64,000 nt of DNA, from NCBI RefSeq assembly GCF_018991925.1, contig NW_024753828.1, positions 6,073,942 through 6,137,941 on the forward strand, written 5' to 3'. The number at the start of each line of letters is the position of its first letter. Positions within the stretch are counted from its first letter, which is position 1. Origin of the DNA: Homarus americanus. Taxonomy: Eukaryota; Arthropoda; Malacostraca; Decapoda; Nephropidae. This document shows positions 13,701 through 27,512 of this stretch, in pieces. The notes under the pieces were generated by a model. The model saw only the letters and a program-made list of their open reading frames with translations. It was not told where the DNA came from and made no database searches. Both the position numbers and the translations under genes were made by a program.

Positions 13701-16700
13701 GGTGTGCAGGAAACAAACAACCTTTGGTATACATCATTTGTGTGCTAGAAAAGCTCCGTTTTGTTTTGATAGGCGTGTTAACATAGGTACACTTACGGCA
13801 TCAGGAATCGAGTCGGCTGTAAGAATAACTGGCGGTAACACAGGAAGGCAGTCTTTTATCATGACTGGAGTATTTCATGAACGTTCTCGGTCCCTATCTT
13901 GTGAAATAACCCGAGGCTACTGCATCACCCATCAACAGCATCTCCACCCCTCACAACTGCTAGACACCAAGCTTTCCCATCCCACAGACACACCATCCAA
14001 GAAAAAATTTATTGTCTCACGTTTTTCATCAGCAAGTTCTCCTTGTACAAGTGCTGTGTATTTCTTGATGCTATCTGTATCATCTGGAGCATGGAAGAGA
14101 ATCAGGAAAGGCAGCCCCTCTTCAGTTAACTCTTCTGCATTCTGAAATTAATCAAGAATCTATGAATATTAACAAAGAAAATATGTAAATGACCTATTCA
14201 AAAAGCTTCTTCAACCAGTGTTGGCATCATTATCAAGATATTTATACTGTACTGTCCAAACACAATAATCCTGCACTTATACCTGGTACAGTTTTGTGAG
14301 ATGTGGCAACTGTGTGTTTGTTTACATCTCACAAAATGCACCAGCCCCGTACCATTCACAAAAAACAGGGATGTACACCCTTAATAAGCAGTACTGTTCA
14401 AGATTCAGTTTTTACCAAATAACTGCAGTCCTAGTCCTAAGTAAATATAAAGAAGCCTAATCACCAACTGGCACACATTGTGTAACTAGAGACTTGTACC
14501 TATTGGGAAAAATTTGGCTCCAAGACACAATAAAACTACACTGAAAAAAAGCACCAAACATCCACACCAAATATTCTTCTTCTTCTACACTGCTAAAAAT
14601 TTTAATTAATTCATAAATACTGCAGCACAGAGTCTAGTTTAATGGCTTGAGATGTAGGGAAATACTGTATGTACTGTACTACTAAGTGATGTAGGGAAAT
14701 ACTGTATGTACTGTATTATCAAGTGATCACCAGCAGTCTCCTAAGTTTTCTCCCTCTTCAAATTGCCTGCCTCACCTCACCTCACCACCTCCCTCCTCCT
14801 CACCTCACCTCACCTCACCACTATGACTCCATAGTGTAAACAAAGTCTGACTAAAGCTGACCACAAATGACAAGTGTAAACTGAGTATAAAACATACCTG
14901 GTACTGTACGAAATTAGCTTTTGATAATTCTTATTATTGAGAAATTGCTTTCACTTCAAATTTCATGTCCCTAATTTATATATAATGTTATTGTCATACA
15001 GTAGTACATTATGAAGAAAAAAAAATGAATGAATGATAAGTGAATACACGAAGCTATTTTTTCTAAACATTCACATTGCATTATACCTTTGATTGTCATC
15101 CCAAAGGCAAGAACTATAATGTTAATGCTTTCCATTAGGTGTTTCAACACAACTTCATGAAAGAGATGAAAATTATTGTAATCATCTCTAAAAATGACCA
15201 CCAGGAATAGCATCAACCAAGTATTACACATTAAACCATATCTATGTAAATTAAGAGGAGGCATTCTTGACATAACATTGTTACTGTAAGAGAAGAGACA
15301 CTGAACATTAGCAGACACTCACCTGGAATGTGATCTCACGCACAAGTGGAATGCATCGCTCGGTGGCCCAAATAGAGACCTCATCATAGGACATGAGAGA
15401 ACCAATGAAGGCATCATCTTCCATAGTTATAGAAGCCTTAAAAGCAATGATACTTTCCCCAGGTGGATGCATGCTGCGCACTACATCTCTGTTTAGATAA
15501 AAAATATATATAAATAACACCAACAATGAAGCCCCTAATTAATGCTACACAGAATAGACAATGAGTCTCCCACCTTCAACAGGAACACAACAAAAGGTCC
15601 ACTAGTTTTGCAGAACAATGCACGTGTTATAATATATACCTTGTGGATGGGACAATAAATGTAGCTACTACCGGTATCATTGACAATTTATTCACATCAG
15701 TTTCCTTACATCTGACTATCAGCCTCCTCTTTACCCATCTAACACACACAGTAAGCTATCTGTCCGGTAGTATCTTTCCAAAAACCTTTATAGAAATATC
15801 CTGAGCTTCAATACTTTAGTGGAGAAAAGTTACCAGGATAATGGAGTAGATATATGGATCACTTGTTCATATTACCCTTATAACTAATCGGATAATTACC
15901 ATGTCTATAAAACTGCATAAAAAAAAACTAACTCACCCAAATCCTGCAAGGAACTGACAATCATCTTTGAGGTTGAGTGCCACCTTCTTGAACACCTCGT
16001 ACTCGGGCACATCCTGGCGCTCGAAGTACCCAACCACAGTTCTCTTGGTCTCCTGAGAGAAACAGTAGGTATTGATAAAGACAGAACACACATTAAACAT
16101 CTGTTCACACAACTTTCTTATCTTCATACTAGTGAGTGATGGGTTGGTAATGTGAGGGTGAGAGAGGTGGTGATGGGTGGGTTGGCTATGTGTGAGAGGT
16201 GGTGATGAGTGGGTTAGCTATGTGTGAGAGGTGGTGATGGGTGGGTTGGCTATGTTACACATACATCATATCAATCCACCTCATTACTCCTTCATTATTG
16301 ACTTCTTCTGTGCTGCAACAACAAACCAACATAACATTAACATAAACCAGACTGGGTCATACCTACCCTTAGTAAAGACATCATTAGACACCAGCTTTCC
16401 ATCTCTCGCAACAAAACATATCTGACCCACCTCTATATTCTGGATCTCATTTAGTTCTTCCATTATTTTTATGGGGTCCTTCAGCTGTTCTTTTATGAAG
16501 GTGGCAAAAGCATCTGCAGATCTCTGCCCTCGGTATTCCCGTTTTGAAGTCTGACCATTCCGGAGAAGTTTCAGAGTAGGATACTTGGTGATGTGGAAAC
16601 GCGAGGCAATGCTTGCTGCAATAAAGTGACACATTTTAACTACCTATTAATAAACATCAAATTAGAGGATATATTGTATAATGTGTGAAATTTTAACCAA

Positions 16701-19700
16701 TCCATGGATTTGTTGAGCCATGGTCCATGTATGGGTCTCTACAGTGCAGAGCCTGCATAAAGTGAGTTCATGAGATAAAAGATCGATCCTTCTAGAAATT
16801 TTAAGAACATTCTATACAAGGATCAAATTGATCTTCATAATAAAAAAAAATTTTGCTACTCAATTTGAAGCCCATTGAAGCTTAGGGTCCTCTGGGCTCC
16901 AATGTCCTAGTGAGACTCAACTTACTGTATATGTGCCACAAACTTACTCCTTCACTATAGGGAGAACACTCTTGATATTTTATTTGGCTAATATTTTATT
17001 CAGCTGAGGAAGAATCCCATACACAAGAGGTTGGCACCTTAAGGAGCAGTGTTGCACTATGTATTTATTCTGGCTAATATCGGAAAATTTTATTCAGCTG
17101 AGAGAAGCCCCTGCCACTCAAAGGAATAAGATTAAATCATTATTTTTTCCATTAAAACTGGGCCTTACTACAGTCTGTTCACTCGAACCTTGCAACTGAG
17201 GCCTAGGATCAGTTTGTAGCAGGGCAGCTGATTGGATGGTGGACAGACATGGGAAAAGTCACTACAGCTCATTAGTATTTAATCTATCATATTTATATTC
17301 TGATATTTTAAGGGATAATAACTATTCTGGGTTGATCTCTGATAATTTACACACTTAGAAAAGTAAAAATTATCAAGTGAAATACTCTGGTAACATAAAT
17401 ATCTTAAAGACAACACAAAAAGATCACAAAATCTCAGCGACATAGTCTACCTCACTGTGTGACGTCACGTGGCAAGGAGGCATTTACTTCCCAGAACTTG
17501 TTCCTCATGTTCGTGTTCTTTCTCATATTTCTATTACCAGAGCATTCCATGTGCTGATTTTTGCTTCCCCAAGTGCGGAAATTATCAGAGATCAACGCAG
17601 AATAATTATTATCCCTTAAAATATCAGAATATAAATACTGTACGATAAATTATATAATACAGAACTGTAGTAACTTTCTGCATGTCCGTCTGCCAGCCAA
17701 TCCATTGCTTTTCTTTGAACTGACCTTAGGCCTCAGTTGCAAGACTCGAGTGAACAGACTACAGTATAGGACATGGGGCCCACTAAGATTGATTAATACA
17801 AGGACCCATTAGGACTAAATAAAATATCAGAACTGATAACAATAATTTTCAGGTTTCAATGAATTTTAGGGTATAAACTAGAGACCTTAAAAGGTAACCC
17901 CATTTTTACAAGAGGTGTACAATAATTGATTCACAATTTGTCATATTTACAACCCAAAGGGTGTGTAGGGATGCAAACCCCAAGGGCTACACAGCACTTT
18001 CTCCTGTATTTGGACTATGGTTATGACACTGCATCAGTTGCATGCAGGAGTTCGTACAGAGGATGGGTCATTTCAATCACTAAAACTCAGATACCCTTAT
18101 GATCGGAAGTCAAGGACGAAATAGTTTTTCATTAGCTTGTGGTATCTTTCTGTTTACAGTCAGTACACAACTCTGCACTTATTCATCATGTACATAAAAT
18201 AAAACAGCAAAACTCAACAGTAAATTAGGTCAAACATTTACAAGCCTCCAGTACTCACATGATCAACCAAAAGTTAGTGATGTTTTATTATGAGCTCACT
18301 GCTCCATTTTCATACAGTCTAACTAACCTTTTGAGAATACTGTATTATGTAAACACAGAAGTACTAATCTGATTTCCCAGGGTGGAGAGAGTTGCTAAAA
18401 CACCACAGGTCTCCCCAGATATTTGTAGTGTGATGGAACTGAAGTAAAACCTCCTCCAAAGGCCTTTAAGATTGACTAATAAGGCAGCTATGGCATGCAT
18501 CTTGCAAATTATCCCTCGTCCCACAAAACTTATGGACCGAACACCTTAAAACTGGTATTGTGGTACTATAAACGGAGTTGATGGTGCAGCACCCCTCTCT
18601 TATTCTTTACACAGATCCATCAACATAAATAGGGACATAAGAGTAAATTTAAAATCACTTTTATGTGTATTCAATGCACACACACAACCATCCATGAGGA
18701 GGAGTGATGGTGTGATGCATAGTCATATTCTTCCTAATGGTCAATAGCATCATAAACAGCCTGTATGAATCCACTGCTGCATGACAGATTCCCCAAACAA
18801 AACTTACACTCTGCATCACAGTCAACTTTGCCGATGACAACCCGTCCATCATCTGGGAATGCTTCTCGAACTTTATCAGCAGCCTCATCCCAAGTAGGTG
18901 CTAGAATGTTACTGAAGCGACACCAATCTGCATAGAAGTTGATGAACACCAGCTCATTACCACCTGTTAAGACAAAATATTACATTAGAAAATAAACCTA
19001 ACCGATGCAGTGTTTACCCCCTGCATCTATTAAAAAGCACACCCTTAAGATTATCCAAGTCAATTTACATGCCCACTACGGTACCCTTACACCCCTCACT
19101 CCCTTGTCGGCCAACACCATAAAAAGAAACATTCCTTCACAATTTCCTGATAATCTGATAAGTCTGGAATACATTATAACTGATTACTCACAGGCTAACA
19201 AGGACCATACAGAGATATCATTACCTCCAGTGAGCATTTATAGTTGAGTACATATCAAGGATTACAGTACTGAACATACAATAGCTACTTTTTTAAGAGT
19301 CACAGTATTACCAGTTAAATTCTCACAACTTTATAACCATTGAGTTGATTGACCAGTTTAGGCTCGTGTTACCAGTACAGAACACTTATGAACAACAATA
19401 GTGCAGTAATAATAATAACACAGTAATAATAATAACAATAATAATGAGCAGTGTACTTACCTATAATACTGTCAAAGTTGCTATTGTCTAACTGCAGAGC
19501 CCCTCCTTGTATTCTGGTAAACTGTAACACCAGCTGAAATCAAATTAATTATGACTTATTTTCTATTATATTTAGAGTATAGTACAGGTACAGTCCTGTT
19601 TAGTGTCACAAAACAATTAAATCTTTGTCAAACTGGATACCTCATGCCATAGCAACAACAATTATGGTACTGTATGTGCTTGTGTAAGTTAAGTTTCTCT

Positions 19701-20760
19701 TAAGGTGAGAGGCCTGACATATGTACGTAGTAGGTAACTTCAAACTTTATGTACTTATTACTGGGTATTTAATTCGTTTATAAAATAATAAAACACCATT
19801 AAAGCTAATAAAAAATGTGTGCAGTTAGTGTTGTCTATGTACCTATGACACAATATTGTACAGTAGTTGCAAAGGAAGTTTCATTAACATTTTTATCAAT
19901 TTCACTAAGATTTTTCTTTGTATCATAGTGTTTTTTCATGTTGTTATTTTGACATAGTTAGTTTAAATTAAAACTTTGGGGCGCACCATGCCAGAAGTGG
20001 AAGGACCAGGGATACATAAGAATTAGATAGAATAATCGTCTTTCTCGTAAAACTCGGCTATAAACTTAAAATAATAGTAGGAGCACAAATAACAGATAAC
20101 ATCTCCTGAAAAATACTTAAAATCAATTAAATTCAACCAGAAAATGTAATGAGAAGAGTGAAATTCTTCCACCTGATTTCCTTCAGTCATAATAAGTTTT
20201 TCTTTTACAGATACTCTTCCTTAATTGACTGGAAAACCTGGGAGATTATCATTAATTTTATCACACTTGTACACTTAACTTGACTTTATTAACTAGTGAT
20301 AACAGAAAGGAAATATTTTATAACATCATCACATAATTCCACATTAGTTCATCATTTATAGACAAATACAGATATACACAAACATTATATACAGTCAGTA
20401 CAGGTTTATTAATAAAGGTATAGTCAGTTTAATGAAGGAAAGACATTAAGGTTTTACCCTGACTGATTAACTCACTCATACACCACATATAACCCACACC
20501 ATCGACTTTAAGGAACCACTGTGAGTATATTTATAAGCAGTATGAGTCTTAGAGGTGAGTATTAACAGTAAAACATTAAAACACTCCTTAATGGTTGTTA
20601 GGCCACACGCCGCTTACCACCACACACTTATCATCACTACTACTTATCTATAACAGACTCATTAACATATGGTAGTTATAACGTTACAGTAATACATTAA
20701 AAACTCTTATCTTACCGTTACAAGAGAGAGAACCAATTGGAGTAATGTTAATTTTGTCAT
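10736..20760 (-). CDS. ERP44: ERP44, endoplasmic reticulum resident protein 44 (complete, 10 coding exons)
   Basis: Protein-disulfide-isomerase family chaperone that retains immature secretory proteins by thiol-mediated capture and returns them from ERGIC/Golgi to the ER. Coding exons read on the minus strand: 20760-20716, 19533-19461, 18963-18808, 16615-16431, 16052-15937, 15488-15323, 14141-14021, 13044-12919, 11404-11283, 10867-10736. They total 1242 nt, 413 residues plus TAG; the human protein is about 406. All introns are GT-AG and phases join. Residues 1-25 are a hydrophobic signal peptide (MTKLTLLQLVLSLVT begins exon 1). The thioredoxin domain has NFYADWCRFS with Cys54 in the CRFS site, VDCD with Cys88, and KYPT with the cis-Pro at 104. 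REYRGQRS follows, then VVGYFERQD and Cys185/Cys237 of the second domain, IAIDSFRHMY of the third, and the tail GKLHREFHYG. It ends ESSFKKLAPS...LLDRDEL, an RDEL retrieval signal. Exon 4 uses the weaker donor GTGGGT, fixed by phase and family alignment. The start is the only ATG before the signal peptide. Identity is near certain; exon ends depend on splice-site reading. Confidence 0.96.
12347..12530. mobile_element. piggyBac-type MITE in ERP44 intron 8
   Basis: 184-bp element flanked by TTAA on both sides (12343-12346 and 12531-12534). Inverted termini are CCCTTAGGCCCCGG on the left and CCGGGGCTTAAGGG on the right. TTAA target and CCCTT termini are the piggyBac signature. It has no coding capacity. 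Confidence 0.85.
13196..13465. repeat. Polypurine AGGAGTAAGA-type repeat in ERP44 intron 7
   Basis: About 270 bases of nearly pure A/G with T only in GTAAG-type hexamers (plus strand). The 118-residue minus-strand ORF across it is Leu/Phe/Ser low complexity and is not a gene. Confidence 0.85.
14270..14360. mobile_element. Fragment of the 8673-type MITE in ERP44 intron 6
   Basis: Shares CCTGCACTTATACCTGGTA and TTTGTGAGATGTGGCAACTG with the MITE at 8673-8881. It then turns back with ACATCTCACAAAATGCACCAG, so it is an internally deleted foldback copy. Confidence 0.75.
16165..16256. repeat. 32-bp tandem repeat, ~3 copies, ERP44 intron 4
   Basis: Unit of the form GTGATGGGTGGGTTGGCTAT followed by GTGTGAGAGGTG, repeated with one or two changes. 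Non-coding. Confidence 0.8.
17168..17764. mobile_element. 597-bp foldback MITE in ERP44 intron 3
   Basis: Long inverted-repeat element flanked by TA on both sides (17166-17167, 17765-17766). Terminal blocks share GTCTGTTCACTCG and TTGCAACTGAGGCCT. Internal arm blocks share TATTCTGATATTTTAAGGGA and GATCTCTGATAATTT, inverted on the other arm, so each arm is about 185 bp. The left arm is about 17168-17350 and the right about 17578-17764, with a central spacer of about 225 bp. No transposase is seen. Confidence 0.88.
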
Positions 20761-21720
20761 TTTTTACAAGAGAGAGAAAGGGACACGCAGAGTCTCGCCT
20801 CGACAACAGCTGTTCTCTGGGCTAAAATGGACGATGTTTGACAAGTACCGCGAACACGACAGTAAAGTTATTTATTACCTGAGTGACAATAATAATAATT
20901 ACATGTATAAATTATCTTACCTAATCTACCTTATAGTTTTTCTGTTCTACAAAAATAGGTTTATATTCGGTTAAAGTTATAAATTTATGAAAAACCATAA
21001 ATATGATCTAAAATTACTATTTTTATTTAGGCGACAATATATTACAAAATCTACCTTAAACAGAGCTAAGGTACCTAGTATCGTTAAGCTTAGTTTAGCT
21101 TGATTAGGTTAAGGTTTTAGTAGGTTAACATCACCTGTTATTAAAAAAAACACCACTAACATCACCTCAAAGCTATTTATTATTCAATAATAAAACCCAA
21201 TCGAACCTTTCATAACCAAACCTGAACTAATATACGAGAGTTTTGTTTGTCTTTGATAACTTATGTTAGGTTAGGTTAGGTTAGGTTATGCTTCTTTCAT
21301 TTAAAAATATATTAGGTGTTGTTCGTGGAATATATGTAACATTGGTTGACTCACTCTCTGCACAACACGTAGACTGCCTCCAGAGAACTTCCAACACTCG
21401 CTTGAAAATTTATTATTCTTCCTTATTATTTCACTTACCTACCTTTTTATGATTTAATATGTTTCATTAAATACATATAAATTACTTATATAGGTAATAA
21501 AGTTATTTAAATTCATAGACATCCTTTAATTTAGGTTATTTTGATATTTACTTCCAAGTCGGCATGTTGTTGTCTCCTGCTGTCAAACATTGTCAGGGTA
21601 ACGGAGCTAAAACAAATAGAAAAATAATGAGAATTATTAGATAATTATTGTTGACGTCTATAGACTCAATAATTATAATTTTATTTTAAAATTTATATTA
21701 TTTATTTAGAACTAACTTTC
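20761..21720 (-). promoter_or_regulatory. ERP44 5' flank (5' UTR and promoter region)
   Basis: The bases just upstream of the ERP44 ATG are a short pyrimidine-rich leader (CTTTCTCTCTCTTG) preceded by the palindrome AACAGCTGTT near 20805-20814, an E-box core. No TATA box is evident in the first 100 bases. Four telomere-like TTAGG units lie at about 21264-21288. The start site is not resolved, and calling this a promoter is inference from position. Confidence 0.35.
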
Positions 21721-23480
21721 TCATCAACCAAGAATAGAGCTCTACATTACGTAACCCGTCCAGTATTTCCGGCATCAGATAATTACTACAATACTAAAAT
21801 ATGTTTATAAAACTTCTAAATGTGTTCACCATAACATGAACAATTCTGGCCAGACTGTTACTATATTAGAACTTAAAATGCCACATTTTGGAAACTGATA
21901 AAATTTGTAGAACCATTAAGATTGGTATCACAAGGACTTTATTATTTATTATAATCGAAAAAAAATATATATTTTGTCTCTTTATTTTTTCTTTTGTAAA
22001 TCTGGACAGGATAATTTTTTATATAAAACCAGTTTTTGTTATTCATGTACAGTACAGACTAAGAAGATGTGTGCACATTGCAAGACAGCCAAGTACTGTA
22101 CAATATCAGTCTTTGACAGTGTATATAAACAACATATGGAAAATCCCCTCGTCCCACTTATTCTTATGTTAGGATGAAAAAATAATATATAGAAAAATCT
22201 GGGAATTCTCTGCCCTTCCCGTCAAATTCTCATACTCAAACAATATATCTGGGCTGACTCAGACATTCCTACAACCCTCACTACAAGTTGACACATACAC
22301 AGTTATTTCACTTCAGCACCAACCCGGGATCTCTTCTCCGTCTCAGTGAAAATTGCGTTTGAGGAAATGTTTCAGAGTTGATCACAACCGAAACAGTATG
22401 ATAAAGACAGTCATATTTCATGTTTCCACTTATTATTTCTTGTTTGAATGTTCAACTTGTGCAATGAGTATAAAAATTTTGTAGGCAGAGCTGCAATGGG
22501 AGCTTCATGGAGTCCCCTTTGTGTGTTTTAATTAGGGCATCGTTGCAAACCCTTCAAAATGAGATATCTATGTCAAGTGGTTTTAAAAATATGGCTATTT
22601 TATCCTAATTGATTCTGCCGCCCACCAATTTGGACGCCACCTCGAATTCTGACGAAGGTTCCAGCTGGATTCTTGGGAACCTTTATAACATGTTGCTGGG
22701 GACCTATCCTGGAAAAAAATTCCCTGTTGGTGTTAATATCATAAAGTATTCACGTTTGTACATAAGTAGATTTTCGAGTTAATTGATTTATAACATGTGA
22801 CATAATTTATTTAAGCTTGTATATAAGATTGAGTGTATTTATCATGCTTAGTTTCTATATTCCCCATTTTTTAACTATTACCGTTCATGACATACCGATT
22901 TTTAACTGTGACACACCGATTTAGAGTTCTGATACCCAATTTTGATTCCCGATACCCGATTTTGACTTCTGATATCCGATTTTGACTCCTGATACCCGAT
23001 TTTGACTCCTGATACCCGATTTTGATCATCCTTTTATCCTCTTTTTTCCTCAACTTCATCTCTTCTGCTACCTTCCTCCCTTACAGCCATACACCATGCA
23101 CCTGGTTGCCACAGTTGCCACAAAAACTCAGTTGAATGTGGCAGCTGTGGTCTGATAAAATCTGTTATCTCTCTCTATTTCTCCCAAGGGTGTGTACAGA
23201 ATATATGCCCTTATTTTATCTTTCCCCGTGTGTGTGTGTGTTGGCTAGGGGTGCATGGGTGTATGTGTGTGTGTGTGGGTGTGTACATGTACAGGTGTTG
23301 AATCATTATACTCAACGCACCTGTACACAGTTGTTATCTGCCAGGCCTTACTTCTTGTTCCACCAATACTCTGTCAACAAGGTGGAACAAATCTCTACTT
23401 TACTCCATCTCTTAACTCTGTGCTCGTAGAGTGGTTGGTCATTAGATACACAGACAGATAGATATATTTAATTCTCCTAA
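21721..23480. other. Intergenic; includes ~20-bp tandem repeat at 22890-23026
   Basis: No gene recognised. At about 22890-23026 there are five to six tandem units of the form GATACCCGATTTTGACTCCT. The ORF at 21888-22172 has no recognised homology and no splice-site support. Confidence 0.55.
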
Positions 23481-24100
23481 TGGCCACCCCAGCTAGAGGT
23501 GGCCATGCTGAGAGAAGGCCAATGGCCTGTATGGAATCCTTCTATTCTTCTTGGACGTCTTGTCAAGGGCTATTTTGAACCTCAGTACTGTTCCCGCCTC
23601 CACACCGTAAGCCGATAGACTGTGGCGTAGGTCTACCAGCCTCTGTGTGAAGAAGTACTTTCTTATATTCATCTTAAATGACATCTTAATGAGGTTGAAG
23701 TTGTATCCTCCCGTGTTAGTGACTTTACTTACTGATCTGCTTGTAACCGCTTGGTCGGTCGGTTACGTCTCTGTTACGCACTGTTGGCAAGTACTGGACA
23801 TGTGTCAAAATTTGGCCTAGATTTACGTTTTCCAGCCCTTTAAACATTTTTAATGTCCTTATTGTGTCTTGTCTGAGGAGTTGTTAGTCCTAAGGCCCTC
23901 AGTCTGCTTGGATAATCAAGATGACATAGTTCAGGAATCACCTTAGTCGATCTGCGTTGCACCTTTTTCAGGGATGTTGTCCTTCTGAAGGTGAAGTCTC
24001 CATGTCCGTACCGTACACAGAAATCCAGATAGAGACAAACGAGAGACTCATACAGCTGAAGGATTATTTTATTTGCTTTGTATTTCACGGTATAATGTAT
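23480..24100 (-). pseudogene. LINE (CR1-like) 3'-ORF fragment
   Basis: Minus-strand remnants of the C-terminal region of a non-LTR retrotransposon polyprotein in broken frames. The upstream part reads LYESLVCLYLDFCVRYG, then KVQRRSTKVIPELCHLDYPS and RLRALGLTT. The downstream part reads NIRKYFFTQRLVDLRHSL and ALDKTSKKNRRIPYRPLA. These match the conserved order LDFC...QRRATK.IP.L..L.Y..RL..L.L...RKYFF.QR.VD.WN. Frameshifts separate the blocks. Confidence 0.85.
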
Positions 24101-25289
24101 AATTACTAAAGTTCGTTTGGCTAACTGCTGTTTCCACTTGTTGCGCTGGATTCAGTGATTAATTTGTCACGACGTCTAGATCTTATTCTTTATCGACAGC
24201 GTTCTAGAAAGTGTCATTCACAAAATAGCTATGATTACGGTTGCTGTATCCCACGTGCAGTCCCACACCCTCCAGGGCAGAGAAGCGTCCCGTGATGACT
24301 TGATTGGTAGATAAATATTAATTAAAATCGTAAGTGTGTGTGTGACAAGGTTAAGATACATAAAAATATATATAATTCCCATTTATATTATGTAGGTTTA
24401 GGCACCATCTTCGTGCTACAGTCACCACTTACTGTAGCACTGTACTGTAATTGTCTGTGTACATTGTTTGTATACCTGCACTGGAAAAGAAGAATTTGGA
24501 AGGCAGGGCGGGAGGGAGGTGGTGTACGGCAGGGAGACGTGGCACCGTAGCATAGAGGTGGCGATTAAAAGCTGAGAGTTCCTCTCCACACCACACATTA
24601 TTTTTTTTATTATAATTATAAAGCTTACACTCCCTCCCTGACGAATTCTTTTGTCCACAACTGTACATTGTTTGTATACCTGCACTCTCTATGTACACAC
24701 ACACACACACACACAGTGCAAAGATTGACGATTAACCCACAAGTGATATACAAAAGTGACATTTCAACTCGAAAGAAAAAAAAAACTGTTAAGAGTGACA
24801 ATCAGTGCTTAGCGGCCAATGTTGACCAACACTGGATGAGAAGCCAAGAAAGACTCCAAACTCCATCAGGAGAGAAATGAGGACTCCCTACTCCACCCAG
24901 GTGAGGAATCATGAATTCCTAACTACGTCACATGAGGAACAAGAACCATCTCCAACACCCTGTGTGAGCTGAAGGACCTACCCGGACCACGTGGTGGATG
25001 TGCTAAACATCTGCAGCTGCAGTGAGGGAGCGGCTTAGCACCCAGGTACGAGGGCCATCCAAATAGTGGGAAGAACTCTGTTGGCGCCAATATCAGGTCA
25101 CAAGAATGTTTATAAGACCAGCTCCCACAGTACCAGTTCTGTAGTTAATCTATATGTTGACTCTATGTTTCTTATGTTTCTCTATTGTAAGCTTTTGTGA
25201 CCCACTCCCCGATTCCACCATATGTAACTTATCATCTCTGTTCATTGTATATTTTCAGCTCTCGGGCTGCCATGTTATCTTAATAAACG

Positions 25290-25370
25290 GTTAATTATTA
25301 CTATTATTATTATCATTATTACAGGTATTATTATTATTGTTGTTATCACACACACACACACACACACACT
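25290..25370. repeat. TTA/CA microsatellites
   Basis: Short ATT-type run followed by (CA)n ending near 25369. Low complexity only. Confidence 0.85.
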
Positions 25371-26103
25371 GCCTACCTGGGTCCGGTGCACAGCAGAGTT
25401 TCGGTTCGGTTGTGAGTAGCACCTGATAATAACCATGATAACTGCAGGTGCAACTCACAGTCAGAAACACCAACCGAACCTAAACTGCTGCACAATTGAA
25501 CAGATATTTTTTGTGAGTATATTGTATACCTTCATTGTCTCTATACACGCTGAAGAACGCGAATTGATATAACGATTAAAGTTTCTGAAACTAAATCTAG
25601 GATGTGTTTACTTAGAACAGGTGTTTCTATAATAACATATACAGTAAATACACCACACCTGTGAAGCCTTACCGGTGTAACAGTTGTATTTACGAAGTGA
25701 ACATGTGTTACCTTATTATAAATTGGCCACCCACGAAAGGTGACCACACCGAAGGGAGGAGACCATTGGCTTGTGAACAGATTGAAAGATATTCATAATG
25801 TAGAGACTAGTTTTATACACATGGAACTGAAGCTAAGCAGAGTGTTCTCTCCTATACTGCTCACACCTTCAGCTGCTGGCAACACTCAGACAATAACACA
25901 ATGGTAATAAACTTTGAACGACTATCTCGGGTCATCATGGGTTAAATGGACTTACTGTTTACCATTGTTTGTATACCTAAACTGTCTATGTATGTTGTAT
26001 ACTTGAACTATGTATATTGTTTTCATACCTGGATTACCAGTATTATGTGAATGTATATATTATACACTTTTTACATTGTTTACATACCTGACAGTTTGTT
26101 CAT

Positions 26104-26106
<3 letters not shown>

Positions 26107-26166
<60 letters not shown>
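26107..26166. repeat. (CT)n microsatellite
   Basis: About 30 uninterrupted CT dinucleotides. Confidence 0.97.
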
Positions 26167-26169
<3 letters not shown>

Positions 26170-27051
26170 AAGGTTTATAAGTTATTTTCTCCCTTTAACT
26201 CCACCAAATCGCACCTAACAAGCATAAATAAACTGCAGAACAATTATTGGACAAAATGGCATCACAATTACCACAAGACGTATCAGATACTAGAAATGTT
26301 CTGTAAAGTTCAGGTAAAAACACTGTATGAATGTTTAGGAATCAGAGCTAGCAGGTGCAACACGCTCATTAGCCAGGTGTTTAGGTAGAGGGTTAATGTC
26401 TGGTTCCCTGATACCAGACACATGCAACAGGTATACACTGGCAGATGACAGCTCCACCCGGGTTTACTGAAGCTCGTAACTAAATATGAATTAAGATAAC
26501 TACAAAAGTATCGCTTAGAAATGATATCAAAACTATACTGAAACTATAAGGTTAGGTTAGGTTATGATGAAGTGTTAGTTCAATTATATATCTTCAATTA
26601 CGAGGAACATTTGTCGTGTCTTGGCGGATATAAACATACACTTTCAGTAATATAAATGGTTAAATAACATGATACATTCTATAATTACACCGATAAATTA
26701 TAAATCATGTAATACATTTGTGCGTGAAGCTAAACTCACTACCGACCATTGCCTCTGCCTCACAAACAAGTTATTTATCATCCATCTAAAAATACGAATA
26801 AATTTTATGAGCTCAAGATTGAAAGATAATGAATGATATACTCTATAACTTTTCAGTGAATGACAACATCTTCTAAACTTTATTTTATATATATTGAAGC
26901 AAAAATTAAATAAAGTGTACAGTCAGCCGCAAAAGTCCCGTCACGTCTCCTGCTGTTCACAAACACCGAGATTCCTGAACCCAAATGATAGACACTGATG
27001 CATTATTCTGTCTATAAATGGTTCGGATTCAGTTTACATACTAGCAATTGG

Positions 27052-27054
27052 CAA

Positions 27055-27089
<35 letters not shown>

Positions 27090-27091
27090 AA
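27052..27091. repeat. (TAAA)n microsatellite
   Basis: About nine tandem TAAA units. Confidence 0.95.
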
Positions 27092-27296
27092 TTATATCAA
27101 AATATTGACTAAGTTAAATATATTAGATTAAATATCACTTTAATGGCCTTAATTATATACTATTAATAATTGCTTAATATTCCGTGTAATGTTGCCGTGA
27201 CCAGAGCTACCTCAGTCAGTATTAATTAAATATTCTCTAGACTTGAACCTTCGAAGCAGTGAAGTGAAGCATATGAAACAATAGCAATGATTCGAC

Positions 27297-27512
27297 ACTT
27301 TTTACCATACTGCCACCATCACACTACCACCATCACACCATCATCACTATTACTACCACCAACACCACTACTGCTACCATCATCACTACCACCATCACAC
27401 CATCATCACTATTACTACCACCACACCACCACTACCACCAACATCACTACCACCATCACACCATTACTACCACCACACCACCACACCACCACACCACCAC
27501 ACCACCATCTGG
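27297..27512. repeat. CAC/ACC trinucleotide-rich region
   Basis: Imperfect CACCAT/ACTACC repeats ending in (CCACA)n and followed by a G9 run at 27523. Its His/Pro/Thr-rich translations are artefacts. Confidence 0.9.

Noticed and set aside
13980..14020. Extension of ERP44 exon 7 beyond 14021 (reads on as ETINFFLDG)
   Set aside because: The next exon supplies QNVNFLTADG, which aligns with the family at that point. Reading through would duplicate the block and reach a stop, so the GTGAGA donor at 14020-14015 is used.
21316..21345. Possible ER-stress response element upstream of ERP44
   Set aside because: CGTGG and ATTGG are present in the right order, but 12 bases apart instead of the required 9, and about 560 bp upstream of the ATG. 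Not supported as an ERSE.
25070..25095. TTGGCGCC motif resembling a retroviral primer-binding site
   Set aside because: No flanking LTR pair, polypurine tract or target duplication could be found around it.
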